From the NCBI GenBank assembly GCA_030729445.1, contig JANQXJ010000153.1, forward strand, positions 1 to 11,718: a stretch of 11,718 nt of DNA, read 5' to 3'. The notes beneath the pieces were generated by a model. It saw nothing but the letters and a program-made list of their open reading frames with translations, was not told where the DNA came from and searched no databases. Positions 1 to 4,988 of this stretch are shown here, piece by piece. The stretch is from Limnohabitans sp. Lineage in GTDB: Bacteria; Pseudomonadota; Gammaproteobacteria; Burkholderiales; Burkholderiaceae_C. How positions within the stretch are numbered: the stretch's first letter is position 1; each line of letters begins with the position of its first letter. The position numbers and the translations under genes were made by a program.

Positions 1-617
1 GCGGCCACAAATTCGTCCTTGTGCGCCTGCGCCAGGATCAGCGCCTCATGTGTGGCCTTGAGCTCGTCGTTGCGCTGGTTCAGTTTATGCAACTGGACCT
101 TGTGCAGGTGCTCATAAATGCGCACCCCCATCATCAGGTTCAACAAAGCAAACACATGGTTCAGATAGGCCCAGGTCACCACCGAAGACGACACATCGAC
201 ATGGCTGCTCACCACACCCAACCAGGTCATCAGGGTCAAGCTCCAAATGGCCAACACCATGATGCCAATCCAGACCAAAGTGGCCCCACGTCCCAACATC
301 AACAAGACCGGCACCGACAACACATTAAGCCAAACCACGGCTGTGGAATTGATGCCACCCGTGTGCATGGCCGTGTACACCGTCAGCAACACCGTCAGCC
401 CGGTCACTGCGTGCACCAAGTGGCTGAAAATGGCCCGGATCCGGACCACGGCAAAAAGACACACCGCCAACACCGACACCACCAAATTGGCCTGTGACAC
501 CGCCTGCATCGGCGTGAACAGATAACCCAAGAAGGTCGTGACACTCACCAACATCAAATAGATGGTGAGCATCTCCTGGCGCAAAAAGCCATCCGGGCGA
601 AACAGGCTTCGCCACAT
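1..617 (-). CDS. Membrane sensor protein, probable (hybrid) histidine kinase, N-terminal part only
   Basis: This is the first gene downstream of parB on the same strand, and its C-terminus is cut by the window edge. About 205 residues are visible. They form six hydrophobic segments (roughly residues 16-33, 43-60, 66-82, 92-106, 109-130 and 139-157), with the pattern GGINSTAVVWLNVLSVP between helices 3 and 4. A polar, probably coiled-coil linker follows (about 160-195), and the fragment ends in AHKDEFVAA. In many Burkholderiales sensor kinases the phosphoacceptor motif SHELRTP comes directly after such a sequence, so a HisKA/HATPase kinase, perhaps hybrid, is the best guess. The catalytic part is not visible, and a diguanylate cyclase is a possible alternative. 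I chose the ATG at 617. A GTG at 650, four bases past the parB stop, is in frame and would add 11 residues. Neither has a strong ribosome binding site. The ligand is unknown. Confidence 0.75.
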   Translation of the reverse strand, partial: MWRSLFRPDGFLRQEMLTIYLMLVSVTTFLGYLFTPMQAVSQANLVVSVLAVCLFAVVRIRAIFSHLVHAVTGLTVLLTVYTAMHTGGINSTAVVWLNVLSVPVLLMLGRGATLVWIGIMVLAIWSLTLMTWLGVVSSHVDVSSSVVTWAYLNHVFALLNLMMGVRIYEHLHKVQLHKLNQRNDELKATHEALILAQAHKDEFVA

Positions 618-654
618 GGCTCGGGACAGTTTTTGCGCGAGGTGCGGCACCGTC

Positions 655-1572
655 TTACCCGCGCAATTTGTCAATCAGGCCGTTGAGTTCGTCGAGCGAG
701 CCAAACTGGATGGACAGCTCCCCCATCTCTTCCATCTTGCCCAGGCGCTTGACGCGCTTTTTCACGCGCACCTCCACCTCGGCCATCAGCAGATCCGACA
801 GTTCTTCTTCCACCCGGCGGATGTCGCGGGACTTTTCCTTTTTGGGCTTTTGCGTGACCAGGTTGAACTCGGCTCCCAACTTTTTCGCCAGCCCCTCGGC
901 CTCGCGAACGGACAATTTTCTGGCCGCGATTTGGTTGGCGGCGGTGATTTGGGCCGCTTTGTCCAGGGACAGCAAAGCGCGGGCGTGGCCCATGTCGAGG
1001 TCCCCCGCCATCAGCATGGACTGCACCGGCTCGGCCAGGTTCAGCAAACGCAACAGATTGCTGGCCGCGCTGCGCGAGCGGCCAACGGCTTGGGCAGCCG
1101 TTTCGTGAGTGAGTCCAAACTCTTTGATCAAGCGTTGCAGGCCTTGGGCTTCTTCCAGCGGGTTGAGGTCTTCCCGCTGGATGTTCTCAATGAGGGCCAT
1201 GGCAGCGGCCGCCTCGTTGGGCACATCACGCACCAAAACAGGGACAGCGTCCAGGCCCGCCAGGCGCGAGGCGCGAAACCGCCGCTCGCCCGCGATGATC
1301 TCGTATTTGCCCGCGTTGGGGCCGTCGTGCAACTGCCGCACCAAAATCGGCTGCATGATGCCCTGCGCCTTGATGGACTCGGCCAACTCGTACAAAGCAC
1401 CCTCGTCCATGCGCGTGCGCGGCTGGTACATGCCCGCGACCATCTGGTCGAGCTTGAGCTGGCTGGGCAAGCCGCTTTCGGCATAAGACGCCGTGTCGGG
1501 CGCCTCTTCCACTTTGGGGCCCAACAGGGCCTCGAGTCCGCGGCCCAGGCCTTTGGGTTTTTTGGTGACCAT
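655..1572 (-). CDS. parB: Chromosome partitioning protein ParB (parS-binding CTPase)
   Basis: 305 residues, a normal length for chromosomal ParB/Spo0J. The protein binds parS, spreads on DNA as a CTP-dependent clamp and stimulates ParA ATPase to segregate the replicated origin. Visible features in order are: a basic N-terminus with KGLGRGLEALLG (residues 7-18), the ParA-contacting region in this family; the ParB/Srx nucleotide-binding domain with GERRFRA (95-101) and ENIQREDLNPLEEA (129-142); a helix-turn-helix around 153-177 and GHARALL (195-201), which form the parS reader; a lysine-rich linker (about 241-254); and a C-terminal dimerisation segment (about 255-305). The ATG at 1572 is preferred because a clear ribosome binding site (AAGGA) lies about six bases upstream, and residues from there match the family. 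The longer open frame upstream runs into the hydrolase gene. It starts two bases after the hydrolase stop. Four matching parS sites lie 2.7 to 3.9 kb upstream. Confidence 0.97.
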   Translation of the reverse strand: MVTKKPKGLGRGLEALLGPKVEEAPDTASYAESGLPSQLKLDQMVAGMYQPRTRMDEGALYELAESIKAQGIMQPILVRQLHDGPNAGKYEIIAGERRFRASRLAGLDAVPVLVRDVPNEAAAAMALIENIQREDLNPLEEAQGLQRLIKEFGLTHETAAQAVGRSRSAASNLLRLLNLAEPVQSMLMAGDLDMGHARALLSLDKAAQITAANQIAARKLSVREAEGLAKKLGAEFNLVTQKPKKEKSRDIRRVEEELSDLLMAEVEVRVKKRVKRLGKMEEMGELSIQFGSLDELNGLIDKLRG

Positions 1573-1574
1573 GT

Positions 1575-2192
1575 TCAATCCTTCAAAAGAGTGTGCAAAA
1601 GCGCGTGGCCCTCTGGCCAATCGCCCAGCGATGAATCGGCGTTGATGTGCCCGGCCGCACCCAAGCCATGCCAGCGGGCAGACCAGTCGCGGGCCAGTTG
1701 CTGCGCACGCTCGGCGCTGCAATACGGGTCGTTGTCACTGCCCACCACCAGGCTGCGAAAAGGCAGCGGCTGTCTTTCAATGGGCAACCAGCCCGGTAAA
1801 ACTTCTTGCATGGCGGGCACTTCCACATCGCCCGGCGCCACCAACAAGGCCGCCCGCACCTTGGCGGTGTGCCGCGAAAAAGTGGACCACGCAGCGACCA
1901 AAATGCAGCCCAAGCTGTGCGCCACCAGCACCACAGGGCCAGGCGCGTCGATGACCACCTCGTCCAAACGCGCCAGCCAGTCGCCTCGGCGTGGCCGCAT
2001 CCAGTCGTTTTGCTCCACCACGCTGTAACCGTGCACCTTGGCCCAGCGCATTTGCCAGTGGTCGGGGCCACTGCCTTGCCAGCCCGGCAAGAGCAACACC
2101 GTCAGGTCTTGGCCAACGCCCACAAGCCCGCCGGGCCCAGGTGTCTGAACTGCACGGGTGTGATCGGCCGTGAACGTATTGATGGCGTTCAA
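1575..2192 (-). CDS. RBBP9/YdeN-type alpha/beta serine hydrolase between parA and parB
   Basis: Small alpha/beta hydrolase of up to 205 residues, resembling the RBBP9/YdeN serine hydrolase family (Pfam Ser_hydrolase). Seen in the sequence: LLLPGWQGSGPDHWQ (residues 33-47), typical of the oxyanion region; the nucleophile elbow AHSLGC with Ser93; a probable acid Asp155 in GSDNDPYC; and His182 in AAGHIN. The catalytic triad therefore looks intact. There is no signal peptide, so it should be cytoplasmic. The natural substrate is unknown for most of the family. The gene sits between parA and parB. The start given is a TTG that overlaps the parA stop (TTGA), which implies translational coupling, but no good ribosome binding site is visible. 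A GTG at 2123, in frame, would give a 182-residue protein that still holds the whole fold, so the start is uncertain. Any role in chromosome partition is not supported by the sequence. Confidence 0.88.
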   Translation of the reverse strand: MNAINTFTADHTRAVQTPGPGGLVGVGQDLTVLLLPGWQGSGPDHWQMRWAKVHGYSVVEQNDWMRPRRGDWLARLDEVVIDAPGPVVLVAHSLGCILVAAWSTFSRHTAKVRAALLVAPGDVEVPAMQEVLPGWLPIERQPLPFRSLVVGSDNDPYCSAERAQQLARDWSARWHGLGAAGHINADSSLGDWPEGHALLHTLLKD

Positions 2193-2959
2193 AGTGTGGG
2201 GGCCCGCTTGATCATTTCGGCCGCGAAATCGACATACGCCTGGCTGCCCTTGGCGTGCGGATCAAACACCACACCGGGCAAGCCATAACTGGGCGCTTCG
2301 GCCAGGCGCACGTTGCGCGGGATCACGGTGTCGAACACCTTGTCGCCAAAATGCGCCTTGAGTTGTTCACTGACCTGCATCTGCAGCGTGATGCGGGGGT
2401 CAAACATGACCCTCAGCAAACCGATGATCTTGAGATCCCTGTTCAGGTTGGCGTGCACCTGCTTGATGGTGTTGACCAGGTCGGTCAAACCCTCCAGCGC
2501 AAAATACTCACACTGCATGGGCACGATCACACCATGGGCCGAGCACAGGCCATTCAGGGTCAGCATGGACAAAGATGGGGGGCAATCGATCAGCACAAAA
2601 TCGTAATCGGCATCGACCGCGGCCAGCGCATTTTTGAGGCGCTGGTCCCGGTGCTCGAGTTGCACCAACTCCACCTCGGCACCGGCCAGTTCGCGGTTGG
2701 CGCTCAGCACCCGGTAGCCACATTTTTCGGCCAGCACTGCAGCCTCGTTCACCGTGGCCGACTCCAGCAAGACGTCGTACACGCTCAGCTCCAGCTGCCG
2801 TTTGTCTATGCCCGAGCCCATGGTGGCGTTGCCCTGCGGGTCCAGATCGACCAACAACACACGCTGGCCCAGTTTGGCCAGGCCCGCGGCCAGGTTCACC
2901 GTGGTGGTGGTTTTACCCACCCCACCCTTTTGGTTGGCAACGCAGAAAATTTTGGCCAT
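2189..2959 (-). CDS. parA: Chromosome partitioning ATPase ParA (Soj family)
   Basis: 256 residues, the usual length of a chromosomal (type Ia, short) ParA/Soj ATPase. ATP-bound ParA coats the nucleoid, and ParB-parS complexes follow its gradient to move the origin regions apart. The deviant Walker A motif KGGVGKTT is at residues 11-18, with the signature lysine of the MinD/ParA class. The Walker A' segment LLVDLDPQGN is at 35-44 and the Walker B FVLIDCPPS at 121-129. IPRNVRLAEAPSYGLP at 213-228 and KGSQAY near the C-terminus are typical of the Soj family. There is no N-terminal helix-turn-helix domain, unlike many plasmid ParA proteins. The ATG at 2959 is preceded by a GGGAG ribosome binding site. 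The gene starts 15 bases after an exporter gene, and its stop codon overlaps the start of the hydrolase that separates it from parB. Confidence 0.97.
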   Translation of the reverse strand: MAKIFCVANQKGGVGKTTTTVNLAAGLAKLGQRVLLVDLDPQGNATMGSGIDKRQLELSVYDVLLESATVNEAAVLAEKCGYRVLSANRELAGAEVELVQLEHRDQRLKNALAAVDADYDFVLIDCPPSLSMLTLNGLCSAHGVIVPMQCEYFALEGLTDLVNTIKQVHANLNRDLKIIGLLRVMFDPRITLQMQVSEQLKAHFGDKVFDTVIPRNVRLAEAPSYGLPGVVFDPHAKGSQAYVDFAAEMIKRAPTL

Positions 2960-2974
2960 GTCGTGCTCCCGCTT

Positions 2975-3592
2975 TTATTTGGAAATGGCCAGCTTGATGC
3001 CAAAGCCCACAAGAAAAATACCCGCCACCTTTTCAAGCACCTGCCCCACCCTGGGGTTGGCCCGCATGCGCTCGGCCAGGTGGTGCGTCAACAAGGTCAT
3101 GCACAAACCGTACAAAAAGGTCAAAGTGGCGATGGTGGCCGCCATGATCGCAAAGCTGATCCAACCCAGATGGGTTTGCGGGTCAACGAACAGCGGAAAA
3201 AATGCCATGTAAAAAACAATCGCCTTGGGGTTGAGCAAGGTGATGGCCAAGGCCTGCTGAAAATACTGCCGAGGCCGAATATTCAAGACGGGCGCATCGC
3301 CGGGTTTGGCCATCAACATCTTCCAGCCCAACCAAGCCAAGTACACCGCACCCAGCGATTGGATGGCCACAAAGGCCGCCGGGTACGTGGTCAACACTGC
3401 CGCCACACCCGCCACGGCCAGCCACATCAGCACCTGATCACCCGCGATCACCCCCAATGTGGCCATGAGCCCTCCTGCCACGCCCCCCTTGCTGGTGGAC
3501 GTGATGAGGGCCAGGTTGCCCGGGCCAGGAATGGCCAAGAACACCACAATGGCCACCACAAATGCACCGTAATCCGAAATGCCAAAAAACAT
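2975..3592 (-). CDS. LysE/RhtB family amino-acid exporter, copy 1 (parA-proximal)
   Basis: 205 residues, very hydrophobic, with about six predicted membrane helices. This is the usual size and topology of the LysE/RhtB superfamily of amino-acid exporters in the inner membrane. The N-terminal family signature PGPGNLALITSTSKGG is at about residues 22-37, and the conserved loop LNPKA after the central polar region is at about 119-123. Substrates of relatives include lysine, arginine, threonine and homoserine; the one here cannot be read from sequence. It is about 56% identical, by hand alignment, to the gene immediately upstream (3635-4249), so the two are tandem duplicates. It lies 15 bases before parA. 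The start at ATG 3592 matches the start of the paralogue, but its ribosome binding site is weak and lies within a short palindrome (3594-3606). Confidence 0.93.
   Translation of the reverse strand: MFFGISDYGAFVVAIVVFLAIPGPGNLALITSTSKGGVAGGLMATLGVIAGDQVLMWLAVAGVAAVLTTYPAAFVAIQSLGAVYLAWLGWKMLMAKPGDAPVLNIRPRQYFQQALAITLLNPKAIVFYMAFFPLFVDPQTHLGWISFAIMAATIATLTFLYGLCMTLLTHHLAERMRANPRVGQVLEKVAGIFLVGFGIKLAISK
3219..3244. repeat. 26-bp direct repeat shared by the tandem exporter genes, copy A
   Basis: A 26-base block identical to 3879-3904, lying at the same point of each LysE-type gene. On the minus strand it encodes ITLLNPKAI. It is the longest exact match I noticed between the paralogues. It reflects a conserved protein motif plus either limited time since duplication or local gene conversion. 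Confidence 0.85.
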
Positions 3593-3593
3593 G

Positions 3594-3606
3594 AAAGAGG
3601 CTCTTT
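3594..3606. promoter_or_regulatory. Palindrome AAAGAG-G-CTCTTT at the ribosome binding site of exporter copy 1
   Basis: A perfect 6-bp-arm inverted repeat with a one-base centre. It ends one base before the start codon of the gene at 2975-3592 and covers the place where the ribosome binding site must be. With a one-base loop it cannot form a normal hairpin, so a DNA operator half-site pair or chance is more likely than RNA structure. Confidence 0.3.
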
Positions 3607-3634
3607 ACCAATAAGTGAGACGGTCCGGGGCGCC

Positions 3635-4249
3635 TTATTTGGCCACCACCATCCTGAGTCCAAAACCAATCAGGCACACACCGGCCAAGTTTTGCAGCCA
3701 TGACGTCCATTTAGGATGCGCACGGATACGTTCAGCCATGTGGTGGGTGACCCACACCACGCCAAAACAGTAGGCAAAACCCAGTGCAGCAATTGTCCCC
3801 GCCATCACCCCAAAAGTCACCCACCCCTGGTGATGGACAGGATCGATGAACTGAGGGAAAAACGCCAGATAAAACATGATCGCCTTGGGGTTGAGCAAGG
3901 TGATAAGCAATGTTTCCCGAAAATAATGCCCGGGCGTGATTTGCAGACCAGGGCCCTCCCCAGATTTGGACAACACCATCTTGCCACCCAGCCAAACCAG
4001 ATAGGCCGCGCCCGCCCACTGAAGTGTGATGAACAAAGGTGGATAGGATTTGAGCACAGCCGCCACACCGGCCACCGTGAGCCACAGCAAAATCTGATCG
4101 CCCAAAAGCAAGCCCAAAACTGAGGCCAACCCGCCAGACATTCCCCCTTTGCTGGCCGAGCTGATCAGGGCCAAGTTACCGGGACCGGGCAAGAACAAAA
4201 GCAGGACAAAGGCCGCAGCGAATGCGCCGTAATCCGAGATACCAAACAT
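3635..4249 (-). CDS. LysE/RhtB family amino-acid exporter, copy 2 (rsmG-proximal)
   Basis: 204 residues with about six hydrophobic helices and the LysE/RhtB hallmarks: PGPGNLALISSASKGG near residues 21-36 and LNPKAIMFYLAFFP near 118-131. It is predicted to be an inner-membrane exporter of small amino compounds, substrate unknown. It aligns over its full length with the next gene downstream, with one gap and about 115 of 204 identical residues. Both copies begin FGISDYGAF and end in a conserved GFG segment followed by a terminal lysine. A 26-base DNA stretch is identical in both genes. It follows rsmG with a 91-base gap that contains a parS site and precedes its paralogue by 42 bases. No frameshift or missing motif is seen, so both copies appear functional. 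The ATG at 4249 has only a weak purine-rich stretch upstream. Confidence 0.93.
   Translation of the reverse strand: MFGISDYGAFAAAFVLLLFLPGPGNLALISSASKGGMSGGLASVLGLLLGDQILLWLTVAGVAAVLKSYPPLFITLQWAGAAYLVWLGGKMVLSKSGEGPGLQITPGHYFRETLLITLLNPKAIMFYLAFFPQFIDPVHHQGWVTFGVMAGTIAALGFAYCFGVVWVTHHMAERIRAHPKWTSWLQNLAGVCLIGFGLRMVVAK
3879..3904. repeat. 26-bp direct repeat shared by the tandem exporter genes, copy B
   Basis: Second copy of the block at 3219-3244, 660 bases away and in the same orientation and reading frame. It could serve as a site for homologous recombination that would fuse the two genes into one. Confidence 0.85.
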
Positions 4250-4314
4250 GCGTGCACTTTCAGGGGGGATGCGGCGAGTGTACGTGATGCTTTCCCGCGG
4301 CCCGCAGATTTGGC

Positions 4315-4332
4315 GTGTTTCACGTGAAACAC
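4315..4332. other. parS: parS centromere site 1 (perfect, intergenic)
   Basis: An 18-bp perfect palindrome, GTGTTTCACGTGAAACAC, that contains the full 16-bp ParB-binding consensus TGTTTCACGTGAAACA at 4316-4331. It lies in the 91-base gap between rsmG and the first exporter gene, about nine bases past the rsmG stop. It resembles a terminator stem but has no T-tract and matches parS exactly, so it is best read as a ParB site. Confidence 0.95.
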
Positions 4333-4340
4333 AAACCCCT

Positions 4341-4988
4341 TCACAGCGTCTTCGGACTCATCCAGACCATGCAGCGCTCCACATCCAGGCCGGGCACCGT
4401 GAGTGGTTCCACGTGAAACACCTGCACATCGGTGGGCAGTGCGTCGATTTCGCTTTGCGGGTGTTTGCCCTTCATGGCCATCCACACCCCGCCCTCAGCC
4501 AGCGCCGAGCGGGACCAAGTCACAAAATCGGGCAAAGAAGCGAAGGCACGGGAGCAAATGACCTGGTACGGATCGGTCAGAGACTCGACCCGCGCGTGCA
4601 AACCACGCAAGTTGGGCAGCTTCAAACTCACGGCCACCTGCTGAACAAACGCGGCTTTCTTGGCCACGGTGTCGACACAGCTCACATTCAACTCGGGCAT
4701 ACAGATGGCCAAGACCACCCCCGGCAAACCACCACCCGAACCCACATCAAGCACGCGAATGGGCTGGCCCTGAGTATGTCGACGCAAGGGGGCGATGGCG
4801 GTCAAGCTGTCCAACAGGTGGTGGGTGAGCATGTCCGCCGGATCGCGCAGCGCGGTCAAGTTGTAAACCTTGTTCCACTTCTGAATCAGGGCCGCATAGT
4901 CCAACAGGTGCTGGATTTGCGCATCCGTCAAAACCAGGCCCAAGGCTTGCGCACCCGAGCGCAGGCCCGCCTCCAAATTCACGCTCAT
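4341..4988 (-). CDS. rsmG: 16S rRNA (guanine-527-N7)-methyltransferase RsmG (GidB)
   Basis: 215 residues, the normal length. The enzyme uses S-adenosylmethionine to methylate N7 of G527 in 16S rRNA in the cytoplasm; in other bacteria its loss gives low-level streptomycin resistance. Seen in order: WNKVYNLTA (residues 38-46), a family signature; the SAM-binding loop VLDVGSGGGLPG (79-90); a following acidic position in CVDTVAKKAAF (104-114); CSRAFASLPD (145-154); and MKGKHPQ (172-178). The ATG at 4988 overlaps the mnmG stop (ATGA), so translation is probably coupled, as is common for the mnmG-rsmG pair. The 3' part carries parS-like site 2. The gene downstream on the same strand is an exporter rather than parA, which follows rsmG directly in many bacteria. 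Confidence 0.97.
   Translation of the reverse strand: MSVNLEAGLRSGAQALGLVLTDAQIQHLLDYAALIQKWNKVYNLTALRDPADMLTHHLLDSLTAIAPLRRHTQGQPIRVLDVGSGGGLPGVVLAICMPELNVSCVDTVAKKAAFVQQVAVSLKLPNLRGLHARVESLTDPYQVICSRAFASLPDFVTWSRSALAEGGVWMAMKGKHPQSEIDALPTDVQVFHVEPLTVPGLDVERCMVWMSPKTL
4405..4420. other. parS: parS-like site 2 (14/16 match, inside rsmG)
   Basis: GGTTCCACGTGAAACA differs from the parS consensus at positions 1 and 5 and keeps the CACGTG core and one perfect half-site. It lies in the 3' part of rsmG and encodes part of VFHVEP (residues 190-195), a different frame from the sites in mnmG. It is 89 bases from site 1. Binding may be weaker than at the perfect sites. Confidence 0.7.

Noticed and set aside
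21..497. Plus-strand open frame of 158 codons near the left edge
   Set aside because: Very rich in His and Gln, a typical shadow. The minus strand encodes a coherent six-helix membrane protein over the same bases.
562..2028. Long plus-strand open frame of 488 codons opposite parB and the hydrolase
   Set aside because: Its sequence is antisense to two well-recognised genes, is rich in His, Gln and Arg in a shadow-like way and matches no family. High G+C makes such frames common.
2255..3703. Plus-strand open frame of 482 codons opposite parA and exporter copy 1
   Set aside because: It runs across two confident genes and their gap, has shadow-type composition and shows no domain.
1575..4249. 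Possible mobile or defence island inserted between rsmG and parB
   Set aside because: The extra genes are ordinary exporters and a hydrolase with base composition like their neighbours. There is no integrase, transposase, terminal repeat or target duplication.
4315..4332. Reading the palindrome after rsmG as an intrinsic terminator
   Set aside because: It has almost no loop and no T-tract, and it matches the parS consensus exactly.
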